Assembly: GCA_017544745.1 (NCBI GenBank)
Contig: JAFYDO010000086.1
Coordinates: 1-9,454 of the forward strand
Source: Treponema sp.
GTDB lineage: Bacteria; Spirochaetota; Spirochaetia; Treponematales; Treponemataceae
Direction of reading: 5' to 3'
Length of the DNA: 9,454 nucleotides
Shown: positions 1 through 7,167 of the stretch, piece after piece
Layout of the letters: every line of letters begins with the position of its first letter
Position numbering within the stretch: the first letter of the stretch is position 1
Translations under genes and position numbers: made by a program
Notes under the pieces: generated by a model
What the model was told of the DNA's origin: nothing
The model's input: the letters and a program-made list of their open reading frames with translations, nothing else
The model's database searches: none

Positions 1-2837
1 ATCTTACACCGGATCAGTCACAGTATAATCCTGGCGACATAGCACAGGTGCTCATGGAAAGCCCGCTTCCTGCTGGAGACTATCTGATTACTGTAGAACG
101 CGAAGGTATCTTTACCGAAGAAATAAGACATTTTGACTCTCCTGCCAACGTAATTGAGATTCCTATTGCAACAAATTATGTTCCGGTAATTTATGTAGCA
201 GTTTCTTCTTATTCTGTACGAAACGGAGAACCTACCCATGAATACGGGGAACCGGATCTGGACAAGCCAAAGGGCTACTTTGGTGTAACACCTCTTTTTG
301 TAAATCCTTATGTAAGAGCCTTCTCTGTAAAGGTAGAAAGCGACAAACCGACCTACAAACCGGGAGAAACAGCAACATTAACTCTTACAGCAACAAAGGG
401 CGGCAAGCCTGTTTCAAATGCAGAGCTTACTGTAATGGCTGTAGACCGTGGTGTTCTTGATTTGATTAATTACCATGTTCCAAATCCTATTGAATATTTT
501 TACTCAAGCTACAACTACCCTCTCCGTGTAAGAGGTGGTGACTCCCGAGCCCTTTTGATGGACCCTGTTTCTTACAGCATCAAGGATCTGCTTGGTGGAG
601 ATGCCGACGAAGAAGAAAAAGATGAAGACAGCGAACGCAAGGACTTTAGGCCAACCGCAGTCTTTGAACCTGTTGTAATGACAGACAAGGACGGAAAAGC
701 AACCATAACCTTTAAGCTGCCTGACAGTCTTACGACCTACAGAGTTACTGCTTTTGGTGTAAAGGACGACCTTTTTGCTTTGCAGGAAGATGAGTTTGCA
801 GTTCAGAATCCTATTAATGTTCAGCAGGTTCAGCCAAGAAAGCTGCGCGAACGCGATACTGCAGAATGTGGTGTTCTTATTACAAACCTCGATTCCGAAG
901 GTCACGAAATTACCGTAAGCCTTGAGGCACGCACTCCAACCAAGAACACTTCTCAGGATGAGCGTGAAGGACGCATTACTGTTCCTGGAGTTGCTGTTGT
1001 AGACGGAGAAGCCCAGCACAAGGTTTGGGTTGCAAGCGGAGAAAGCACTGTTGTTTATTTTGATGTTGCGGCTCAAACGCAGGGAACCGTCCAGCTGGTT
1101 TATACAATAAGTTCAGACATTCTCAACGAAAAGCTCAACTCTCCTGTAAAGATTGAAAAGACCTTTACCTACGAAACAGTTGCAACCTACGGCACACTCG
1201 ACGACGACAAAAAATCTAAGCAGAGCGAAATTGAGCAGATTGCAATTCCAGGCTTTGCAAAAGAAGGACGCGGAGACCTTACCTTTACAATTGATGCAAC
1301 AAGACTCGGTATGCTTGGCGGCGCAGTAAACTATCTGTTTGACTATCCGTACGGCTGTCTTGAACAGCAGTCAAGCGCAGTCCTCCCGCTCATAGCCTTT
1401 GGAGAATATATTGATGTATTTGGTCTTGATTCAAAGATTGCAGATATAAATAAATGCGTAAAATCTTACATATACGGCTGGGGTAAGTATCAGCTGGAGG
1501 ATGGAGGCTTCCCTTACTGGCCGGGCGGCTCTTACTCTTCTTTGTATGTAAGCATGAGAATGGCATATATTTATGTTCTTGGATTGCAGCGCGGTTATAC
1601 CAAGGATGATTTTGGCTACAGTCTGCCAAAGCTTTTGGACTACATTTACAGCAATGCAAATCTTTACGAAAGCTATTCTTATGATTATCTTAAGGCCTAT
1701 GCTGCTTACATCTTTACTCTTGCAGGCGACAACCGCATGAAAGCCGCTATGGAAAAACTGTATGCAAAACGCGAAGACCTTAATCTTTCTACCCAGGCAC
1801 TGCTTGCTCTTGCCTACGCAAACCTTGGTCAGAATGGAGACCGCACTGCCCTGTCAAATGCAAAAGCCCTTGCAACTTCAATAAGAAACTATCTGCAGAT
1901 TGACGGACGCACAGTAACAGTACTCCGCAAGACCAGAACAGATATGTGGGACTGGTATAATTCCGACAGCGAACAGATGGCTCTTATTTTACAGCTGTTT
2001 ACTACACTCAATCCAAAGGACAGCATAGTAGATAGACTCATCTATACACTTTTGCAAAACCAGAGTCACGGCTACTGGAGCAATACTGCAACCACAAGCC
2101 GCGTTCTTGAAGCAATTTACACTTACATACAGCTGCGCGAACTGGACAAGACAGATTATTCTGCAGGTGTAGCAATTGGCGGTAATCAGGTACTCAGCGC
2201 TAACTTTAAGGGTGCAGATGCAAAGCCTGTAACACTCAAGCTGCCGTTTGAAGATGAAATTGTTGCTTCTCTTGCAAAAGATACCGCACAGGAAGTTACA
2301 TTCGAAAAGAACGGAAAAGGTAATCTTTACTACACAATCGAAATGCGTTATGCAATTATGGATGAAAACATTTACGCCCGCGATGAAGGACTTAAGGTAG
2401 AATATACAATTACCGATGCCGAAACCGGTGAAGTTGTAAACAAGCCTAACGAAACAGACAGCCTGCTCAAGCTTGTAAGTGGAAAAACCTACAAAGCAAG
2501 CATAAAGCTTTCTTCTTCAAAAGCACGTGACTATGTTGCAATGAGAGCTCCAATTCCTTCAGGTGCAGAGATTCTCGATTCTTCTTTAGTAACAACCGGA
2601 ACTGTAGATGACGGCGACAACTGGGGAAGCTGGGGCCACTGGCTTACAAACAAGACTATTCACGACAACGAAATAAGGTTCTTCTGGGATGAATTTGGTT
2701 CCGGTGCTACAACCGTAAACTTTACATTCCGTGCCGCAAGAAGAGGTGTTTATCCTGTTCCGCCGGTTCAGGCAGAATGTATGTACGAACCAGAAACCTT
2801 TGGACGTTCAGACGGATACCTTTGTACAATAGAATAG
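1..2837 (+). CDS. Bacterial alpha-2-macroglobulin, thioester type, C-terminal part (partial at left edge)
   Basis: Periplasmic broad-range protease trap. The reading frame is open from base 3 (codons CTT ACA CCG) to TAG at 2835-2837 without an upstream stop, so the first ATG at 48 is internal and about 944 residues of a larger protein are seen; family members usually exceed 1,500. In order: the end of a macroglobulin (MG) domain (YNPGD, SPLPAGDYLITVERE; about 24-115); a bait-region domain starting near 315 (DKPTYKPGE, VMAVDRGVLDL) with a variable, acid-rich stretch about 468-655; the core A2M domain about 660-900 (VVMTDKDGKATITFKLPDS); an alpha-helical thioester domain with GCLEQ, whose Cys-Leu-Glu-Gln lies at 1356-1367; and a C-terminal MG10-like domain ending in MYEPETFGRSDGY. 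CLEQ means the covalent trapping chemistry is probably intact. pbpC follows after 4 bp, a pairing conserved in many diderms. Signal peptide and lipobox would lie upstream of the window. Confidence 0.95.
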   Translation, partial: LTPDQSQYNPGDIAQVLMESPLPAGDYLITVEREGIFTEEIRHFDSPANVIEIPIATNYVPVIYVAVSSYSVRNGEPTHEYGEPDLDKPKGYFGVTPLFVNPYVRAFSVKVESDKPTYKPGETATLTLTATKGGKPVSNAELTVMAVDRGVLDLINYHVPNPIEYFYSSYNYPLRVRGGDSRALLMDPVSYSIKDLLGGDADEEEKDEDSERKDFRPTAVFEPVVMTDKDGKATITFKLPDSLTTYRVTAFGVKDDLFALQEDEFAVQNPINVQQVQPRKLRERDTAECGVLITNLDSEGHEITVSLEARTPTKNTSQDEREGRITVPGVAVVDGEAQHKVWVASGESTVVYFDVAAQTQGTVQLVYTISSDILNEKLNSPVKIEKTFTYETVATYGTLDDDKKSKQSEIEQIAIPGFAKEGRGDLTFTIDATRLGMLGGAVNYLFDYPYGCLEQQSSAVLPLIAFGEYIDVFGLDSKIADINKCVKSYIYGWGKYQLEDGGFPYWPGGSYSSLYVSMRMAYIYVLGLQRGYTKDDFGYSLPKLLDYIYSNANLYESYSYDYLKAYAAYIFTLAGDNRMKAAMEKLYAKREDLNLSTQALLALAYANLGQNGDRTALSNAKALATSIRNYLQIDGRTVTVLRKTRTDMWDWYNSDSEQMALILQLFTTLNPKDSIVDRLIYTLLQNQSHGYWSNTATTSRVLEAIYTYIQLRELDKTDYSAGVAIGGNQVLSANFKGADAKPVTLKLPFEDEIVASLAKDTAQEVTFEKNGKGNLYYTIEMRYAIMDENIYARDEGLKVEYTITDAETGEVVNKPNETDSLLKLVSGKTYKASIKLSSSKARDYVAMRAPIPSGAEILDSSLVTTGTVDDGDNWGSWGHWLTNKTIHDNEIRFFWDEFGSGATTVNFTFRAARRGVYPVPPVQAECMYEPETFGRSDGYLCTIE
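600..650 (+). other. Acidic/charged block in the alpha-2-macroglobulin bait region
   Basis: This stretch encodes DADEEEKDEDSERKDFR, between the bait-region domain (GVLDL motif near 450-465) and the A2M core (VVMTDKDG). Bait regions are the segments cut by attacking proteases and are typically variable and unstructured. The charged composition fits an exposed linker with Lys and Arg cleavage sites. That this is the functional bait is inferred from position and composition only. Confidence 0.5.
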
Positions 2838-2841
2838 GCCT

Positions 2842-5070
2842 ATGCGTCGAAAAATAATCATACCGGTAGCAGTACTGGCGGGTGTTATAATTTGCACTCA
2901 CCTGCTGCTGGTATTTTTTCCATTTAAAAATCTTTCCTCATTTGAGTCAAAACCTGTGTCTCAGATTTTTGTAGATGACACAGGTAAGCTTTTGCAGATT
3001 ACAGCCCTGCAGGACGGAACCCGCTGCGAATACACAAAGGCGGCTGACCTAAGCCGCGATGTAAAAAAAATCTTTATAAAAACAGAAGACAAACGTTTTT
3101 ATTTTCATAGCGGTTCAGACCTTTTTGCACTTGCAAGCGCTGCTGTACAAAACCTTGGCAACAAAGGAATTGTGCGTGGTGGTTCAACCATAACCATGCA
3201 ACTGGTAAAAATGATAAACCAGGATTCTACGCCAACTGTAAGCCGCAAGCTTTCCGACATTTTTTATGCCCATGTACTGGAAGCAAAAAAAACTAAAAAG
3301 TATATTCTTGAGCTTTATCTGAACAATATCTTTTTTGGACATGGCGCAGTTGGAATTAGTTCTGCAGCCCGCACCTACTACGGCCAGACTGTACAGGAGC
3401 TTACCCACGAGCAGTTATGCTGTCTTGCTGTAATTCCGCGAAACCCAAGCCTGTATGACCCGATCAAAAATTCTGAGCTTTGTGCAGAACGAGCGTGCAG
3501 TCTTTATAATAAAATATTTCATAAAAAACTGACTGCCGTCGAGTTTATTCAATTTTTGCCGTCAAAGCTTTACACTTACCCTTACGAAGCTCCGCACTAC
3601 ATACGCTATATTACCAGCACAAACCCGGAGCTTTTGGAACAGGATAAAAATGCCGACAGCAGGCACATACTTTCTATAAATCTTGAACTCCAGCATTATG
3701 CAGAACGCCTTGTAAACGACGGACTTACTCAAGCAGCCGGCAGCAGAATCTCCAATGCAAGCCTGCTTCTTATAGAAAACAAAACCGGAAAACCTGTAGC
3801 CTGGGTTGGCAGCGCAGACTTTTTTGATAATGAACACAGCGGTCAGATTGACGGAGTGCTTGTAAAAAACCAGCCTGGCAGTTCCATGAAGCCTTTTTTA
3901 TATGCACTTGCTCTTGAAACAAAAGACGATACGGGCCACAGTATGTACACACCAAATTCCATTCTTGCAGATATTCCGCAGGAGTTTGGCGGACAAACGC
4001 TTTATATACCGTCTAACTTTAATAACCGCTTTAACGGACCCGTACGATTCAGAGTTGCCCTTGCGTCGAGTCTTAATGTTCCCGCTGTTTCAATTTTGAA
4101 CAGCATAGGAGTAAAAAACTATCTGAACAAATTATACGAGCTAGGATTTGAATCTCTACGTCAGACAGGAGAACAGGCAGACCTTGGACTTGCACTTGGA
4201 GCCGCAGGGGTTCCCCTTAATGAGCTGGTACCGGCTTTTGCAGTTTTTGCACGCGACGGAAAAGACTTTGCAGGAAACCAGATTTATACCAGCGACACTG
4301 CCCGTCTCATAGACGATTTTCTTTCGGACAAGGCAGCACGTGTAACAGGCTTTGGATATTCGCAGGTTTTTGAAACCGACTATCCTTCTATTTTTAAAAC
4401 AGGAACCTCAAATCAGTACCAGAATATTATTGCACTTGGCGCAACCAGAGAATATACAATTGGAGTATGGATGGGAAACTTTAGCGGCCAGACTGTCGTT
4501 GGAAAAACCGGAAGCTCCCTGCCCGCCTGGGTTGCAAAAAGCCTTTTGGATTATATTTACGGAAGCGCTACCTCTTATTCAAACCTTGCATTTCCTGAAC
4601 CGGAAAACTGGAAAAAAGAAAAAATCTGTTCTCTAAGCGGAATGATTGCAGGACCAGACTGCCCCGCAACAGTTTATGAATACTGCCAGGAAAATAGTAC
4701 CCCTGGAAAATGCACCTGGCACAAAACAGAAAACGGGGAACTCAAAACTTTATATCCTGCCGAATACCAGCAGTGGGCACGCAAAACAAGACCAGAGGTT
4801 TTGATTGAATACAGCGACACTCCGCTTGAGATTCACAGTCCAAAAAATAATTCTGTTTTTTATTATTCGCAGCTTCAAAAAGAAAAGTTTGCAATTCCTG
4901 TAGAAGTATTTGGCGGGCAGCAGGAAAGCCTTACAGTTTATTATGATGATGTTTTTTACAGCCAGGTAGAACGGCCGTTTTCTTTTTCGCTGCCTGTAGA
5001 AAAAGGTTCACACACCTGCACGGTTAGATGTGGAGAAGAAGTCAGAACAGTTATTTTCCAAGTAAGGTAA
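2842..5070 (+). CDS. pbpC: Penicillin-binding protein 1C (bifunctional transglycosylase/transpeptidase)
   Basis: Inner-membrane class A PBP that polymerises and cross-links peptidoglycan; 742 residues, near the family's usual size. Residues about 5-27 form the N-terminal membrane anchor. The GT51 transglycosylase (about 40-230) shows EDKRFYFHSG with catalytic Glu82, RGGSTITMQ (112-120) and ILELYLN with conserved Glu157. The transpeptidase (about 275-575) has all three penicillin-binding motifs: SSMK (Ser347 nucleophile, Lys350), SLN (410-412) and KTGTS (519-523). The tail carries the PBP1C-type C-terminal domain: ICSLSG at 596-601, DC at 606-607, KCTWH at 623-627, then a beta-rich end. The ATG at 2842 lies 4 bp after the alpha-2-macroglobulin stop; only a weak AGG precedes it, so expression by coupling is likely. 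The long-standing proposal for the pair is that PbpC repairs a breached wall while the macroglobulin traps incoming proteases. The 3' end overlaps the converging PII-like gene by 20 bp. Confidence 0.96.
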   Translation: MRRKIIIPVAVLAGVIICTHLLLVFFPFKNLSSFESKPVSQIFVDDTGKLLQITALQDGTRCEYTKAADLSRDVKKIFIKTEDKRFYFHSGSDLFALASAAVQNLGNKGIVRGGSTITMQLVKMINQDSTPTVSRKLSDIFYAHVLEAKKTKKYILELYLNNIFFGHGAVGISSAARTYYGQTVQELTHEQLCCLAVIPRNPSLYDPIKNSELCAERACSLYNKIFHKKLTAVEFIQFLPSKLYTYPYEAPHYIRYITSTNPELLEQDKNADSRHILSINLELQHYAERLVNDGLTQAAGSRISNASLLLIENKTGKPVAWVGSADFFDNEHSGQIDGVLVKNQPGSSMKPFLYALALETKDDTGHSMYTPNSILADIPQEFGGQTLYIPSNFNNRFNGPVRFRVALASSLNVPAVSILNSIGVKNYLNKLYELGFESLRQTGEQADLGLALGAAGVPLNELVPAFAVFARDGKDFAGNQIYTSDTARLIDDFLSDKAARVTGFGYSQVFETDYPSIFKTGTSNQYQNIIALGATREYTIGVWMGNFSGQTVVGKTGSSLPAWVAKSLLDYIYGSATSYSNLAFPEPENWKKEKICSLSGMIAGPDCPATVYEYCQENSTPGKCTWHKTENGELKTLYPAEYQQWARKTRPEVLIEYSDTPLEIHSPKNNSVFYYSQLQKEKFAIPVEVFGGQQESLTVYYDDVFYSQVERPFSFSLPVEKGSHTCTVRCGEEVRTVIFQVR

Positions 5071-5359
5071 AATTGTTTGCGGTACTGCTAAAAATAATTC
5101 CGCTTCCGGCTTTTTCAAAACAGGATAATGAAGAAACTGCATTTACAATTTCATCTTTCTTTCCCTGCGGAACTAAAATCATGAGCATTTCTTTTTCGGG
5201 AACAATGTCTACTCCAAAGAAGGTTGCATCGCCTTCGCGGGCTGTACCACGGGCACCGATTATTGTTCCACCGCCAGCGCCTGCTTTTCTTGCAGCAGCC
5301 ATTGCATCCTCTGCGTAACCCTTGTTCACAATTATATTAATCATTTCATACTGTTCCAT
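5051..5359 (-). other. Possible internal translation start giving a free second PII-like domain
   Basis: Met117 of the tandem protein (ATG at 5359-5357) starts MEQYEMI, exactly where the second domain begins. It is preceded by GCAGGGAGAAGAAAAT, with a GGAG core 8 nt before the ATG, a good ribosome-binding site and spacing. Initiation here would give a 102-residue protein, the usual length of a single PII domain. It could be a real second product or a relic of a gene fusion. Confidence 0.35.
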
Positions 5360-5707
5360 ATTTTCTTCTCCCTGCTTAGAGTTGGTCATAAATTTCTGTG
5401 ATTTATCTGAATTCCCTGCCTTTATAAAGCCATCCACATCTATTGTAAAAAGGACACCAAAGTGTGCTTTTTTTGTAAGGCACTCTTCCCCGATTGCTGC
5501 ACAGACCTTTGGGCATATTGCTTCGTCAACAATATTCATTGTAATATCCTTACTGGTATCTCCAAGCCCCAGAAGCTGCAGCACACCATTAGAAGCGGTT
5601 CCACGTCCCATAAGGATTGTACCGCCCCCTGCTCCTGCCTGCTTTGCGGCATTGGTAATTATTTCCCCGCTTTCGTGAGGAACAATACACACAACTAGCT
5701 TGTACAT
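5051..5707 (-). CDS. Tandem (two-domain) PII-like signalling protein
   Basis: Probable cytoplasmic regulator of the preceding DUF1538 membrane protein. The 218 residues hold two PII-like domains, about 1-98 and 118-218, joined by a polar linker (99-116). Each has the same core: AGAGGGTI-x3-RGTA-x2-G at 24-41 and again in the second half. Classical GlnB/GlnK proteins are single domains of about 110 residues. The canonical B-loop signature (TGxxGDGK) is absent: the matching places read CLTKKAHFGVLF and CFEKAGSGIIF. No Tyr51-like uridylylation residue is evident in either short T-loop. Nucleotide binding may therefore be altered or absent. The ATG overlaps the end of the DUF1538 gene by 13 bp and has a strong Shine-Dalgarno (SD) GGAGG 5 nt upstream, so translation is probably coupled. 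Membership in the PII superfamily is quite sure; the ligand and target are inferred from context. Confidence 0.85.
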   Translation of the reverse strand: MYKLVVCIVPHESGEIITNAAKQAGAGGGTILMGRGTASNGVLQLLGLGDTSKDITMNIVDEAICPKVCAAIGEECLTKKAHFGVLFTIDVDGFIKAGNSDKSQKFMTNSKQGEENMEQYEMINIIVNKGYAEDAMAAARKAGAGGGTIIGARGTAREGDATFFGVDIVPEKEMLMILVPQGKKDEIVNAVSSLSCFEKAGSGIIFSSTANNFTLLGK

Positions 5708-7146
5708 TTACACCTCCATATAATGCCCATTATCTGAATAGCAATCAAAGGCATCATTGCAACAAGTGCAATTACACCAAAGCCAACCCCGCCACCGGCT
5801 GCCCCTATTGTAAACGAAAGCACAAAGGTAGAAGTAAGCGGGCCAGATGCAACACCGCCGGAATCAAAAGCAATACCCGTAAACATATCGGGACAGAAAA
5901 TCATAAGCAGCATTGCAAGGGCATAACCCGGAATTAAAATCCATTTAATATCAAAGCCTGCAACAGCGCGCCACAGAGCCAGACCAATGGCTATAGAAGT
6001 TCCCACAGAAAGGAAAATCAAAAGTACCTTACGTCTAATTGTACCGCCGCTTACCTGTTCTACCTGTTCACTAAGGCACCAGACAGCAGGTTCTGCACAG
6101 ACAATAATTGCGCCAAGTACGAGCCCTGTCAGAATGAGCAGGAAGTACCATATTCCACCCTTCTGCATGGCCAGAGCGCCAAGAGACTCTCCCAAAAGCT
6201 TTCCGGCCTGCATAAAACCGCCGTAAACTCCAAAAAGGAATATTGCAAGTCCTATAAAGCTGTACACAAAACCTATTATCATGCGTACAACCTGACGCAT
6301 AGTCATCTTTAATAAGAAAATTTGAAAGATTATAAACAACGCAAATAACGGTGCAATAGAAGTAAAAGATTCTGTAAATGCATGTAGGAGCGATGCGCCC
6401 GCGCCCCCTGAGTCCCCTTCGACAAGTTCAGGAACCACATCGGAAATGTTCGCCCCGCCTGTACCTATAACAATTGCATACACCACCACCGCCAGCACCG
6501 GTCCTACAGAAGAAATACCTGTAAGTCCAAAGGAACTGTCCTGTCTTTTATCGCCGGCACGAACCGAAGATACACCAAGACCAAGCGCCATAATAAAAGG
6601 AACGGTCATTGGCCCGGTAGTAGCGCCTCCCGAATCAAAGCCTATATCCATAAAAGACGACGGTGCAAAAAATGCAACCACAAAAAGAATTGTATAGGAA
6701 ATAAAAAGTGTCCACTTGAGCGAAAGCCGCAGGACTGTGCGCATAAGACCAAGCGTAATAAAAATGCCTACACCACCTGCAATTACAAAGGTAAAAGCAA
6801 GCTTATTTACTGCAGGAAAAACTCCGCGCACCTGGTCTGCAAAAACCTGAATATCCGGTTCGGCTGCTGTTACAATAAAACCGATTACAAAGGCCGCTGC
6901 CAGTAAAAGTCCAAGGCTCTTCTTTTTGGTAAGCTCGGCACCGCAGCGTTCACCCATCGGCTGAATTCCCATGTCTACACCAAGCAGGAAAATGGTTAGG
7001 CCAATAATTAAAAGAAATCCTCCAAGAGCAAAATGTCCCAGAGTACCAGCGTCAAGCGGAACTATAGTTAATCCCAGTAAAAAGACAATGCCCATTACCG
7101 GCAAAACAGAGACAGCTGTTTCTTTTAATTTATGAAGTATGTTCAT
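5695..7146 (-). CDS. DUF1538 family polytopic membrane protein, internally duplicated
   Basis: Inner-membrane protein of unknown activity, possibly a transporter or channel. The 483 residues are mostly hydrophobic helices. Two homologous halves are visible, about 1-230 and 285-483. Each has an AEP motif after a helix (95-97, AEPDIQVFADQV; 351-353, AEPAVWCLSEQV) and an FDSGG-x3-GP motif (170-179 and 427-436). The repeated Asp-Ser-Gly-Gly and Ala-Glu-Pro in membrane-proximal places look functional, as in duplicated transporters. The loop joining the halves contains PELVEG (239-244), encoded by a short interspersed repeat. The gene lies 21 nt after luxS and overlaps the PII-like gene by 13 bp. 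No Shine-Dalgarno precedes the ATG, and a small hairpin fills the gap upstream. No in-frame alternative start exists upstream because a TGA is met within four codons. Family assignment is from remembered motif character; function is unknown. Confidence 0.85.
   Translation of the reverse strand: MNILHKLKETAVSVLPVMGIVFLLGLTIVPLDAGTLGHFALGGFLLIIGLTIFLLGVDMGIQPMGERCGAELTKKKSLGLLLAAAFVIGFIVTAAEPDIQVFADQVRGVFPAVNKLAFTFVIAGGVGIFITLGLMRTVLRLSLKWTLFISYTILFVVAFFAPSSFMDIGFDSGGATTGPMTVPFIMALGLGVSSVRAGDKRQDSSFGLTGISSVGPVLAVVVYAIVIGTGGANISDVVPELVEGDSGGAGASLLHAFTESFTSIAPLFALFIIFQIFLLKMTMRQVVRMIIGFVYSFIGLAIFLFGVYGGFMQAGKLLGESLGALAMQKGGIWYFLLILTGLVLGAIIVCAEPAVWCLSEQVEQVSGGTIRRKVLLIFLSVGTSIAIGLALWRAVAGFDIKWILIPGYALAMLLMIFCPDMFTGIAFDSGGVASGPLTSTFVLSFTIGAAGGGVGFGVIALVAMMPLIAIQIMGIIWRCKCTS
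5708..5716 (-). promoter_or_regulatory. Shine-Dalgarno of the PII-like gene
   Basis: On the minus strand the bases read GGAGGTGTAA before the ATG at 5707, inside the 3' end of the DUF1538 gene. This strong GGAGG, 5 nt from the start, fixes the start codon and supports efficient expression of the regulator relative to the membrane protein. Confidence 0.75.
6413..6436 (+). repeat. Short interspersed repeat, copy 1, inside the DUF1538 gene
   Basis: The plus strand reads TCCCCTTCGACAAGTTCAGG then AACC. It matches copy 2 (8787-8812, opposite orientation) at CTTCGACA-n4-CAGG-n-ACC. In the DUF1538 frame it encodes VPELVEGD. PELVEG is a peptide I recognise as a hallmark of a dispersed imperfect palindrome common in several bacterial phyla. 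An extra CCTGA at 6408-6412 can pair with TCAGG at 6428-6432. Membership in the family is a pattern-recognition call. Confidence 0.65.
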
Positions 7147-7147
7147 G

Positions 7148-7164
7148 CGACAGTATCATTGTCG
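7148..7164 (-). other. Small hairpin between luxS and the DUF1538 gene
   Basis: The minus strand reads CGACA-ATGATAC-TGTCG, a 5-bp stem with a 7-nt loop, ending one base before the DUF1538 ATG. No U-tract follows, so it is not a typical terminator. It could sequester the start region or serve as an RNA-processing point. The short stem makes the call weak. Confidence 0.3.
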
Positions 7165-7167
7165 GGC

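Noticed and set aside
48..50. ATG at 48 as the start of the alpha-2-macroglobulin gene
   Set aside because: The frame is open back to base 3 with typical macroglobulin sequence (YNPGD), and there is no ribosome site before the ATG.
504..1076. Long antisense reading frame (about 190 codons) inside the alpha-2-macroglobulin gene
   Set aside because: It mirrors a clearly recognisable coding sequence, has Cys/Asn/Phe-rich composition without domain character, and has no start context.
3064..3071. A-run in pbpC as a programmed slippage site
   Set aside because: The pbpC frame is intact across this run and the similar one near 3285; A-rich Lys codons are ordinary here.
5000..5017. AGGT-GTGTGA-ACCT followed by T's on the minus strand as terminator after the PII-like gene
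   Set aside because: The stem is just 4 bp with a 6-nt loop inside pbpC coding sequence; it is not strong enough to call.
5099..5115. CCGCTTCCGGCTTTTTC as a plus-strand terminator after pbpC
   Set aside because: The possible stem is only 3 bp (CCG/CGG), so it is too weak despite the T-tract, and it lies in PII-like coding sequence.
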